A stretch of 64,000 bases of DNA, from contig NZ_CP028858.1 of assembly GCF_003058365.1 (NCBI RefSeq), positions 1,054,001 to 1,118,000 on the forward strand. The letters run 5' to 3'. A program made the translations under genes and the position numbers. Below, piece after piece: positions 56,684-64,000 of this stretch. Below the pieces are notes generated by a model. The model made no database searches. It saw only the letters and a list, made by a program, of their open reading frames with translations, and was not told where the DNA came from. The DNA is from Halococcoides cellulosivorans. Lineage in GTDB: Archaea; Halobacteriota; Halobacteria; Halobacteriales; Haloarculaceae. How positions within the stretch are numbered: position 1 is the stretch's first letter; each line of letters opens with the position of its first letter.

Positions 56684-58849
56684 TCACCGGATCACGGTCC
56701 CCGGCGGTGCGTCCTCGTGGGTCGTCAACAGGTCGGCCTCGTCACCGGCGGCGAGCAGCATGCCGTTGGATTCCACACCGAACAGTTCCGCGGGTTCGAG
56801 GTTCGCGAGCACGATCACGCGCGTCCCGGGCAGCGCGTCGAGGTCGTGGAGCCGTTTGATCCCCGCGACGAGTTGGCGGCGCTCGACGCCGAGATCGACC
56901 TCCAGGCGGACGAGGTCGTCGCTGTCCTCGATCGGGTCGGCCGTCTCGATCTCACCGACGCGGATGTCGAGATCCTCGACGGTCTCGAAGGGAACGCGAT
57001 CGTCGTCGATCGCCGGCAGGTCGGCGTCCGCTGTGCCGTCGCCGTCCTGGCCTGTGTCGCTCTCGTCGCCCGCGCCATCGCCGTCCGCGTCGTCAGCCTC
57101 GCCGTGCTCAGCGTCGGTCCCATCGGTGTTGGCGGCGACGCGCTCGTCGAGTTTCGCTTCGAGTTCCGCGACGCGCTCGTCTTCGATCGCCTCGAACAAC
57201 TCGCTGGGCTCGTCGAATTCGGCCGGCGGGTCGTCGAGTGCATCCTCGATGGTCGCCTCGTCGATCGGATCGTCGTGGCCCAGCTGGGCCCAGAGTCGTC
57301 CGGCCGTCCCCGGGATCGTCGGATACAGCATGATCGCGGCGGCGTGGACGATCTGGACGCAGTCGCGGATGACCGGCGCGGCCTCCTCCTCGTCGAGATT
57401 CCAGGGTTCGGACCGCTGGATGTACTCGTTGCCGAAGCCGGTCAACTCGACGGCGATCGCCGTCGCCTCCCGGATGGAGTGGTCGTCGATGGCCGCTCGG
57501 AACTGATCGATCGCGCTGTCGATGCGCTCGCGCACCTCGTCGCTGACCGCCGCGTCGGGCGTCCCCCCGAAGTTCCGATCGGCAAAGAGCAGTGATCGGT
57601 ACGCGAAGTTGCCGACGTTGCCGACGAGTTCGCCGTTCACCCGGCTCTGGAACCGCTCCCAGGAGAAATCCACGTCGTGCTGGAAGTCCGCGACCGTCGC
57701 GAGATAGTACCTGAGGAGGTCCGGATCGAACCCTTCGTCGAGATACTCGTCGGCCCAGATCGCCCGGCCCCGCGAGGTCGAGAAGCCCTCGCCGTCGAGG
57801 TTGACGAAGCCGCTGGCGACGACCGCCCGGGGTTCGGCGTAGCCCGCGACTTCGAGCATCGCTGGCCAGAAGATCGTGTGGTGTTGGATGATGTCTCGCC
57901 CGATGACGTGGACGATCTCGCCACCCTCGCCCGCGCCGGTGTCCGCCCCGATCGGGCCGCGGCGCTTGCCCGTTCGGGCTTCGTCTTTCCAGACGGCCTC
58001 CCAGTCGTAGCTGTCGGGCCCGACTCGTTCGGAGTACTGTTTGGTCGAGGCGATGTACTCGATTGGCGCGTCGACCCAGACGTACAGCACGAGGTCGGTG
58101 TCCGCCTCGGGGTAGTCGATCCCCCAGTCCAGATCCCGCGTGATACACCAGTCCTGCAGGCCGTCCTCGATCCACTGGCGGGGCTGGTTCTGGGCGTTGG
58201 GCGTCCCCTCCAATCGATCGATGAAGCCCGCGAGGTACTCCGAGAGATCGGAGAGCGTGAAGAACTTGTGAGCGCGCTCGCGGTACTCGGCCGCGTTGCC
58301 GGTGACGACGCTGACGGGATCGACGATCTCACCGGGTTCGAGGTGGCGACCACAGCCCTCGTCGCACTCGTCGCCACGGGCCTGTTCGCCACAGTACGGG
58401 CACTCGCCCTCGACGTACCGGTCGGGCAACGGCTGGTCGGCCTCGGGGTCCCACGCGACCTTGATCGGCCGCTCCTCGACGTAGCCCTCGGATTCGAGCG
58501 TGCTGACGATCTCTCGGGTGAGTTCGGTGTTCGTCGCGTCGTGGGTGTGTCCGTAGTTGTCGAACTCGACGCCGAACCGGGGGAACGTCTCGGCGTACGT
58601 CTCGTGATACTCCAGAGCGTACTCTTCGGGGTCGACGCCGTCCTTCCGGGCGTTGACCGCGACGGGCGTGCCGTGCATGTCCGACCCACAGACGAAGGCG
58701 GTCTGCTGGCCGATCGTGCGGAACGCACGCGCGAGTGCGTCGCCGCCGACGTAGGTCCGCAGGTGGCCGATGTGCAGGTCGCCGTTGGCGTACGGCAACC
58801 CGCAGGTCACCACCGCGGGATCGTCGGTCGGCAGTGTCTCGTGGCTCAT
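56684..58849 (-). CDS. metG: methionyl-tRNA synthetase
   Basis: Charges tRNA-Met. The 721 residues include the HIGH motif (YANGDLHIGHLRTYVGGDAL), the zinc knuckle CPYCGEQARGDECDEGCGRH, IGRDIIQHHTIFWPAML, the KMSKS-equivalent GFSTSRGRA, and the anticodon-binding helical domain. Residues about 540-600 form an acidic linker (EADDADGDGAGDESDTGQDG). The C-terminal 110 residues are an EMAP/Tyr-type tRNA-binding OB fold (VEDLDIRVGEIETADPIEDS), fused as in most archaea. Length and order are normal. Confidence 0.96.
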   Translation of the reverse strand: MSHETLPTDDPAVVTCGLPYANGDLHIGHLRTYVGGDALARAFRTIGQQTAFVCGSDMHGTPVAVNARKDGVDPEEYALEYHETYAETFPRFGVEFDNYGHTHDATNTELTREIVSTLESEGYVEERPIKVAWDPEADQPLPDRYVEGECPYCGEQARGDECDEGCGRHLEPGEIVDPVSVVTGNAAEYRERAHKFFTLSDLSEYLAGFIDRLEGTPNAQNQPRQWIEDGLQDWCITRDLDWGIDYPEADTDLVLYVWVDAPIEYIASTKQYSERVGPDSYDWEAVWKDEARTGKRRGPIGADTGAGEGGEIVHVIGRDIIQHHTIFWPAMLEVAGYAEPRAVVASGFVNLDGEGFSTSRGRAIWADEYLDEGFDPDLLRYYLATVADFQHDVDFSWERFQSRVNGELVGNVGNFAYRSLLFADRNFGGTPDAAVSDEVRERIDSAIDQFRAAIDDHSIREATAIAVELTGFGNEYIQRSEPWNLDEEEAAPVIRDCVQIVHAAAIMLYPTIPGTAGRLWAQLGHDDPIDEATIEDALDDPPAEFDEPSELFEAIEDERVAELEAKLDERVAANTDGTDAEHGEADDADGDGAGDESDTGQDGDGTADADLPAIDDDRVPFETVEDLDIRVGEIETADPIEDSDDLVRLEVDLGVERRQLVAGIKRLHDLDALPGTRVIVLANLEPAELFGVESNGMLLAAGDEADLLTTHEDAPPGTVIR

Positions 58850-58946
58850 ACCTCCGGGTCTGGGAGCCTGCGTTGAAAAGCCGCCGGTTCCGAGTGGGCG
58901 CTCCGTCGCGGGGAGGGCGATCGGATCATTGAAATGATGGCTGATC

Positions 58947-59588
58947 GTGACGCCAGCTATGCAGGGATCGGGCCGCCGTCGGGCGCTCCAACGGATGGGA
59001 CTGTCGCTCTCAATTGCGGTCGTACTGCTCTCCGTGGCCGTTCCCGCCGCCGGACAGCGACCGGTCGCGGGGGCACCCGTTCTCGGCCTCTGGCGTGTCG
59101 CGCTGTCGGTCGGACTGACGGCGTTCGGTGGGATCGTCCTGTTGGGGTTCGTCCCGGCGTTCGGCTACGGTGTGATCGATTCGATCGCAGAGAACCCGTT
59201 CGTCACGGGGATGTACGGTCTCGTTGGGACGATCGGACTCCTCGCACTCCTGGTCGTGACCTGGTTTCTCGCGGCCGTCCCGCTGTTCGGCGTCATCGTC
59301 GCGTTCGTCATCGTCGTCCCCGTCTCGTCGATACTCCTCCTGGGGGCTGCGGCGGGATACATCGTCGTCGGTCGGTTTCTCGGCGGCCTCGTGGGGGTCT
59401 CGAACGCCTGGGTGGGGCTGGTGATCGGCGTCGGACTGGCGCTCGTCGTCCAGCTTGTCGGCCCGGTGGTGGCCGTGCCCGTGTCGCTCCCGCTGACGAT
59501 GCTGGGTGTCGGCGGCGGGATGGCCCAGTGGTTCGGATCCGGCGGCGCTCGCGAAGAGCGATCGGTGCCACCGGCGACCCGGGTCTAG
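58947..59588 (+). CDS. membrane protein, four to five helices, unknown
   Basis: A 213-residue protein with a signal-like N-terminal helix (LSLSIAVVLLSVAVPAAGQR) followed by four or five long hydrophobic helices (VALSVGLTAFGGIVLLGFVP; GLVGTIGLLALLVVTWFLAA; GVIVAFVIVVPVSSILLLGA). No polar catalytic motif stands out. The pattern resembles bactofilin-associated or DUF8173-like haloarchaeal membrane proteins, but no identity is claimed. It overlaps the convergent VTT-family gene by four bases. Function unknown. Confidence 0.75.
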   Translation: MTPAMQGSGRRRALQRMGLSLSIAVVLLSVAVPAAGQRPVAGAPVLGLWRVALSVGLTAFGGIVLLGFVPAFGYGVIDSIAENPFVTGMYGLVGTIGLLALLVVTWFLAAVPLFGVIVAFVIVVPVSSILLLGAAAGYIVVGRFLGGLVGVSNAWVGLVIGVGLALVVQLVGPVVAVPVSLPLTMLGVGGGMAQWFGSGGAREERSVPPATRV

Positions 59589-60139
59589 ACGCCGACGAGT
59601 TCGATCCCGGCGACGACCGCTCCGAGGACGATCACCAGACGGCCGATCGATCCGACGAACGTCGCGAGTGCGAACCGTCGCGCGTCGCTGCCGACGACCG
59701 AACAGGCGTACACCGGGAGCGTATCCGGAAAGGTCGGGACCGAGAGCACGACCGCGAGGCCGACGTAGCCGTAGCGACGCGCGATCGCGACCGTCGTCGT
59801 CTCCGAGTAGCCGACGACGTCGATCGGCGCGCGTCGGAACAGATCGAGGACGGGGTCGGATCGGGAGACGCCGTGACCGATGCGGAGTGCGAGCACACTC
59901 CCCAGAGCCTTCCCGGTCGCGCTGACGAGGACGATCGTCGCCAGCGTCGCCGGGTGGCCCACCCCCAGATCGAGCGGCGCGGCGAGCACGAGTTCGCCCG
60001 GGGTGGGGAGGGCGACGACGATCGCGACCGAGTAGACGAAGACGATCACGAGGCCGACGGGCCCGGTCGCGGTCCGCACAGACCGCTCGACCCAGGGACC
60101 GAGCGCGGGTGTCGCGATCACGATCCCGTCGGTGAGCAT
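59585..60139 (-). CDS. VTT-domain (DedA/SNARE-associated) membrane protein
   Basis: A 184-residue integral membrane protein. The segment VVALPTPGELVLAAPLDLGV recalls the DedA E-x-x-P motif start, and TGKALGSVLALRIGHGVSRS corresponds to the G-xxx-GY-xGR-G region of VTT proteins, with Lys and Arg retained. The final YGYVGLAVVLSVPTFPDTLP hairpin repeat fits also. Such proteins are thought to scramble or transport lipids. The start at 60139 agrees with the onset of hydrophobic sequence. Specific role unknown. Confidence 0.82.
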   Translation of the reverse strand: MLTDGIVIATPALGPWVERSVRTATGPVGLVIVFVYSVAIVVALPTPGELVLAAPLDLGVGHPATLATIVLVSATGKALGSVLALRIGHGVSRSDPVLDLFRRAPIDVVGYSETTTVAIARRYGYVGLAVVLSVPTFPDTLPVYACSVVGSDARRFALATFVGSIGRLVIVLGAVVAGIELVGV

Positions 60140-60186
60140 ACAAGCGCGATGCGCCCGGCCCGAATCTATACGTTTCGGCCTCCCGA

Positions 60187-61287
60187 TCAGTACCAGTCCA
60201 GATCCGCCACGAACGAGCGCAGCATCGATCGGGTGACGTGTGGCATACAGACGATGCGCAGATCGCCCGCTCCCGTCCGGGAGATCCGCCAGCCACGCCG
60301 GCGGAGCGCGTCGATGATCGACTGGGAGACGTCGGCGGCGACCAGCGGGAGTTCGGGATCGACCACCTCGTAGCCCCGCTCGCGGAGTTCGTCCGCGAGC
60401 CACGTCGCGTTCGCCATCGCGCGCTCGTGGTTGTCGCGATACCCGTCGGGCCAGAGCGTCTCCATCGCCGCGAGCGCGCCCGCGACGCCCGCGCCGCTGC
60501 GCGTGCCCGTCAGCGTGACCTGCGTGCTCGATTCGAGGTACGGTGTCTCGACTTCGAGGACCTCCAGCAGCGATTCGTCGCGAGCGAGCAGTCCGCCCGC
60601 GGGGATCGGGGCCTGACCGGCCTTGTGGGGGTCGATCGTCATCGTGTCGATCGGCGCGTCCGAAAAGGACCAGTCGTGATCGGTGAAGGGGAGATGAAAG
60701 CCACCCCAGGCGGCGTCGACGTGACAGAGCGCGCCCGCGTCGTGGGCCAACTCCGCGAGCGCGGGGACGGGATCGACGCGCCCGAACTCCGTCGATCCGG
60801 CGACGGCGACGACGAGCGCGGTGTCGGAATCAATCGCCTCGGCGATCGCATCGGGGTCGGCGCGGTAGTCCACGAGCGGTGTCGTCCGGATCTCGACGTC
60901 GAGCATCGCGGCGGCCTTGTGGAAGCTGAAGTGCGCGCTCTCGGGGGCGACCACGACGGGGTCGTCGGTGTCGGCGCGATTGCGCGCGATGCGGACGGCC
61001 TGGATGTTGGCCTCGGTGCCCCCGGTCGCGACGTAGCCCGCGGGATCCGCAAGCTCGGTGATCTCACCGAGGAGGTCGACCGCACGCTCTTCCAGGCGCG
61101 CGATTTCGGGGTAGGTCCCCGGATCGCCGGGGTTCGTCGCGAGAAAGCGGTCGGCAGCCGCTCGTGCGGGGGGACAGGGCTCGGTGCACATCGAAGAGAG
61201 GACGCGCCCGAAGTCCTGGGGCGTGGCTTCGAGCATGGACGGTTCGTCGGGCCCGATCCAATTATCGGTTGTGGGCTGTTCACTCAT
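60187..61287 (-). CDS. mfnA: L-tyrosine/L-aspartate decarboxylase MfnA
   Basis: PLP-dependent group II decarboxylase, 366 residues. In methanogens MfnA makes tyramine for methanofuran; in haloarchaea the aspartate activity supplies beta-alanine for coenzyme A. The signature [54 protein letters not shown] and the PLP-lysine segment [18 protein letters not shown] are all present. The ATG at 61287 overlaps the upstream helix-turn-helix gene by eight bases. Which substrate dominates cannot be told from sequence alone. Confidence 0.94.
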   Translation of the reverse strand: MSEQPTTDNWIGPDEPSMLEATPQDFGRVLSSMCTEPCPPARAAADRFLATNPGDPGTYPEIARLEERAVDLLGEITELADPAGYVATGGTEANIQAVRIARNRADTDDPVVVAPESAHFSFHKAAAMLDVEIRTTPLVDYRADPDAIAEAIDSDTALVVAVAGSTEFGRVDPVPALAELAHDAGALCHVDAAWGGFHLPFTDHDWSFSDAPIDTMTIDPHKAGQAPIPAGGLLARDESLLEVLEVETPYLESSTQVTLTGTRSGAGVAGALAAMETLWPDGYRDNHERAMANATWLADELRERGYEVVDPELPLVAADVSQSIIDALRRRGWRISRTGAGDLRIVCMPHVTRSMLRSFVADLDWY

Positions 61288-61537
61288 GGGTGGTGTCGAG
61301 GGTGGCACTCGGTTCGTACAGCGTCTTCCGGGCGTCCCGAAAGGACGGGCGTTCCCGGACGAGATTGCGACCGTCGAGTCGGGAGAGGGCGTTTCGGACG
61401 GTGCGCGGCGAGAGCCGCGTTCGGTCAGCGATCTGGGCGGTCGTCATCGGGGCCTCGCGTTCGAGCACGAAAAAGACGAACTTGGCGCTCGGAGAGGCCT
61501 CCGCGAGACGCCGGTCGGGCGGGTCGTCGTCGGCCAC
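61280..61537 (-). CDS. winged-helix regulator
   Basis: An 85-residue MarR-like winged-helix protein ([40 protein letters not shown] with the recognition helix, [18 protein letters not shown] forming the wing). It overlaps the mfnA start by eight bases, so the two are co-transcribed and it may control mfnA. The start ATG at 61537 has a TATA-like TACCGTAAAG element (61546-61555) close upstream. No ligand domain is present. Confidence 0.85.
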   Translation of the reverse strand: MADDDPPDRRLAEASPSAKFVFFVLEREAPMTTAQIADRTRLSPRTVRNALSRLDGRNLVRERPSFRDARKTLYEPSATLDTTHE

Positions 61538-61606
61538 GGATAGTCTACCGTAAAGAGGGCCCGCGCGATCAAACGCGTGTCGATCCCCGACCGCGATCTA
61601 CAGGCC

Positions 61607-62668
61607 TCACCGGCCGGGCCGCTCGATCGGGAGTCTCTCGCCGGCGCGCTCGGCGGTCGTCGCGAGTAACTCCGGGATCGCCACGAGATCGGTGGTGTCG
61701 ATCACCTCGACTGGCGTGTGCATGTATCGATTCGGCAGGCCGACGTTGAGCGCGGGGATCCCGCCGCGAGCGGTGTAGAAGGCGTCGGCGTCGGTCCCCG
61801 TGCGGATGCCTGCGGCCTGCAACTGTACCGACTGGTCGATCGCGTCGGCGGTCGATCGGACCGCTTCGACGAGCGCGGGGTGGTTCGAACTCCCGCGGGT
61901 GACGACGGGCCCGTCCCCCAGATCGATCCCGTTCGACCGGTCGGCCGGCGAGACTGGCTGATCGGTCGCGTGGGTGACGTCCACCGCGATCGCGGCGTCG
62001 GGATCGAGATCGAACCCGACCATCGCCGCGCCTTTGATCCCGAGTTCCTCCTGGACGGTCGAGACTGCCGCGACCGAGACGTCCAGATCGCGGTCAGCGG
62101 CGGCCCGAAGCGTCTCCGCCGCGGTCCAGACGCCGACGCGGTTGTCCAGTCCGCGTGCGGCCAGACGCGTCCCCGCCAACTCGCGAACGCGCTGGTCGAT
62201 CACGACCGGATCGCCACGATCGACGAGTTCGGACGCCTCGTCCCCGTCGCTCGCGCCGATGTCGACGTGTTGTTCGTCGATGTCGGGGACGCCGTCGTCG
62301 TCGGCGTCTCGCAGGTGGATCGCGGTCTGGCCGATCACACCGGGGATCGGGCCCCCGGCGGTCTCGACGGTGACGTGCTGGCCTCGCGAGACCGTGCTGT
62401 CGGCCCCGCCGATCCGATCGATCCGCAAGAATCCGTCGTCGGTCACGTCCCGAACGATGTAGCCGATCTCGTCGGCGTGGCCCACGATGGCGAGCAACGG
62501 GCCGCCGTTGTCGATCGTGGCGACCGCGTTCCCGTAGGCGTCGGTCTCGACTCGATCTGCGATCGGTTCGACGGCGTCGGTCCAGACCGACTGGACGCGG
62601 TCTTCGTAGCCCGACGGACCGGTAGTCGCGAGCAGGTCGTCGAGGAACGCACGTCGTCGCTGGTCCAT
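61607..62668 (-). CDS. M42-family metallopeptidase (TET-like aminopeptidase)
   Basis: A 353-residue zinc/cobalt aminopeptidase. The metal ligands are in VGHADEIGYIV (His), RGLDNRVGVW (Asp), VQEELGIKGA (catalytic Glu pair), AVDVTHATDQP (Asp) and the late LPNRYMHTPVEVID (His). Such proteins form large tetrahedral particles and finish protein breakdown after the proteasome. The ATG at 62668 (MDQRRRAFLDDLLATTGPSG) matches the family start; the open frame upstream is unrelated. No operon partner is obvious. Confidence 0.95.
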   Translation of the reverse strand: MDQRRRAFLDDLLATTGPSGYEDRVQSVWTDAVEPIADRVETDAYGNAVATIDNGGPLLAIVGHADEIGYIVRDVTDDGFLRIDRIGGADSTVSRGQHVTVETAGGPIPGVIGQTAIHLRDADDDGVPDIDEQHVDIGASDGDEASELVDRGDPVVIDQRVRELAGTRLAARGLDNRVGVWTAAETLRAAADRDLDVSVAAVSTVQEELGIKGAAMVGFDLDPDAAIAVDVTHATDQPVSPADRSNGIDLGDGPVVTRGSSNHPALVEAVRSTADAIDQSVQLQAAGIRTGTDADAFYTARGGIPALNVGLPNRYMHTPVEVIDTTDLVAIPELLATTAERAGERLPIERPGR

Positions 62669-62836
62669 ATCGGGGCGAGGGTTGCACGACCAAAGAACGT
62701 CGCGATCGATGGGGCTCGAAGATCGACGGGCATCGATGGGTTCGCGGATCGACGTGGCTCGATGAGACACACGCCGAGAGCCGTCTGGCACCGGTCGGGC
62801 CATACGTTTAAAGCGACCCGATCGGAATGTAGACAC

Positions 62837-63253
62837 ATGCAGGTCGATCGCTTGTCGATGTCCGAACGGGGGCGCGTCGTCGGGGCCGTCCTCGGTTCGT
62901 CGCTGGTGTTGACCGCGTGCTTTCTCGGCATCGTCGCGCTCCTGGAAGGACAGATCGGGACGCTTCCGGGCCGGTTGCCGTACTACGTGCTCGGTGCAGC
63001 CGTCGTGTTCACCGTCGCGATGTTCGCACTCGAAGACCCGACCGATCACGGCGTCCCGATCGTGACGACGACGGCGGCGCTGTCTGTGCTGGGATTCGTC
63101 TTGCTCACCTTCGCTGCCGAGGGCATCTACTACACGATCTACCATCCCGGAAAGGTGTTCACTGCGAACTTGATCGTCTACTTCCTCGCGGCGGGGCTGA
63201 TCTGTACGGCGCTCGGCTACTGGGCGCTGCACCACTGGCGAGAGTTCCTCTGA
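62837..63253 (+). CDS. four-helix membrane protein
   Basis: A 138-residue protein with four predicted helices (GAVLGSSLVLTACFLGIVAL; LPYYVLGAAVVFTVAMFALE; IVTTTAALSVLGFVLLTFAA; NLIVYFLAAGLICTALGYWA). It starts MQVDRLSMSERGRVVGAVLG at 62837, with a TTTAAAG-like TATA element 29 bases upstream (62808-62814), the usual leaderless spacing. The EGIYYTIYHPGKVF loop is distinctive, though no function is known. It looks like a conserved haloarchaeal membrane family. Confidence 0.8.
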   Translation: MQVDRLSMSERGRVVGAVLGSSLVLTACFLGIVALLEGQIGTLPGRLPYYVLGAAVVFTVAMFALEDPTDHGVPIVTTTAALSVLGFVLLTFAAEGIYYTIYHPGKVFTANLIVYFLAAGLICTALGYWALHHWREFL

Positions 63254-63312
63254 CCGGTCGTCGAGTCGGTCCACAGCCAAACCGTTACCCCGCTCGATCG
63301 CCGAGGACGAGT

Positions 63313-64000
63313 GTGGATCTCTCCGTCGTCGACCTCTCGCCCGTTCCGACCGACGGGACTGCGACCGATGCGTACGCGAACACCGTCGAAAGCGCCCAGC
63401 AGGCCGAGAGCCTCGGCTATTCCCGGTTCTGGGTGGCCGAACACCACGGCATGGCGACCACCATCGCCGGCACGACGCCAGAAGTGTTGCTCGGGCATCT
63501 CGCCGCCGAGACCGACTCGATCCGACTCGGGTCGGGCGCGGTCCTGCTCAATCACTACAGCCCGTTCAACGTCGCCGAACAGTTCGGCGTCCTCGACGCG
63601 CTCGCTCCGGGCCGGATCGACGCGGGCCTCGGCCGCGCGAACGGGTCCCCCGCTGCCGATCGCGCGCTGGGCACCGACCGGCGCGTCCAGAATCCCGATG
63701 CGGACCAGACCGAAAAGATCGAGGCCGTGATGGATCACCTCTCCGGTGGCTTCCCCGACGATCATCCGTACGCCGACCTCGAAGTCCCGGGTTCGGGCGC
63801 GGGCCTGCCGGAGCCGTGGGTTCTCGGATCCAGTCCGTCGAGCGCGTCGATCGCCGCCGAGTTGGGCCTTCCCTACTGTTTCGCGGCGTTCATCCGCCCG
63901 CAGTTCGCCGTCCGGGCGTTCGAGACCTACCGCGATCAGTTCCAGTCCACGTCGCTGGCCGGGAGCGTCGACCAGCCTCAGGGGATGCTCGCGGTCAACG
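63313..64000 (+). CDS. LLM-class flavin-dependent oxidoreductase, 3' part outside the window
   Basis: The first 229 residues of a luciferase-like monooxygenase. The GTG start is followed by LSVVDLSPVPTDGTATDAYA, FWVAEHHGMATTIAGTTPEV, RLGSGAVLLNHYSPFNVAEQ, DALAPGRIDAGLGRANGSPA and WVLGSSPSSASIAAELGLPY, all typical of the family that uses FMN or F420 (the AEHH and GSGAVLL motifs). The reading frame is open at the window end. It could act on small aliphatics; the substrate is not predictable. Confidence 0.93.
   Translation, partial: MDLSVVDLSPVPTDGTATDAYANTVESAQQAESLGYSRFWVAEHHGMATTIAGTTPEVLLGHLAAETDSIRLGSGAVLLNHYSPFNVAEQFGVLDALAPGRIDAGLGRANGSPAADRALGTDRRVQNPDADQTEKIEAVMDHLSGGFPDDHPYADLEVPGSGAGLPEPWVLGSSPSSASIAAELGLPYCFAAFIRPQFAVRAFETYRDQFQSTSLAGSVDQPQGMLAVN

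Overview
The window comes from a GC-rich haloarchaeal chromosome. The signs are strongly acidic proteins, a Tat signal, a PGF-CTERM surface protein, TFB and TrmB regulators, a Sec61-beta gene, an archaeal-type RNase P RNA, NreA and PINA. A secreted GH12-like glucanase with PKD domains and a GH3 beta-glucosidase suggest a polysaccharide-using (possibly cellulolytic) haloarchaeon. The genus cannot be fixed from the sequence alone.

Layout. 1-6.6 kb: proS (cut by the window edge), two single-domain response regulators, a PGF-CTERM protein, a PduO-type cobalamin adenosyltransferase and two membrane proteins. 6.7-23 kb: a glycan-biosynthesis region (GDP-mannose hydrolase-like Nudix, UDP-sugar pyrophosphorylase AglF-like, UDP-glucose dehydrogenase AglM-like, a flippase, three glycosyltransferases and an unknown polytopic membrane protein). 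It is studded with six toxin-antitoxin modules and gene debris. Inside it, about 12.2-15.9 kb is an AT-rich block whose two edges fall inside coding sequences. 23-33.4 kb: SRAP protein, GH12 protein, fused AhbA/AhbB-like protein, a paralogous pair of unknown proteins, RNase P RNA, a lycopene-cyclase-like membrane protein, a divergent TrmB/TFB pair and a terpene-synthase-like protein. 33.6-46.6 kb: housekeeping genes (site-2 protease, NreA, PINA, two DUF4013 paralogues, rhodanese, MscS channel, NikR, Sec61-beta, FAU-1-like protein). 46.7-64 kb: tRNA-Gly, NadE, the chemotaxis core cheB-cheA-cheR with divergent cheW, GH3, a TrpD-like phosphoribosyltransferase, MetG, a VTT-family protein, MfnA, an M42 peptidase and a flavin-dependent oxidoreductase cut by the window end.

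The most striking structure is in 10.3-23 kb. Toxin-antitoxin modules sit between direct repeats. In two places the repeats are extra copies of the 3' end of the adjacent glycan gene: a flippase tail beside one module, and a glycosyltransferase tail present three times around two modules. In a third place they are an exact 35-bp intergenic repeat. No integrase or transposase is visible, so the modules look like cassettes exchanged through short terminal homologies. A second unexplained theme is arrays of hairpins at about 20.0, 41.3-41.7 and 46.8-47.0 kb. Their stems change with full compensation while loop sequences stay alike, and some stem arms coincide with the end of the adjacent gene.
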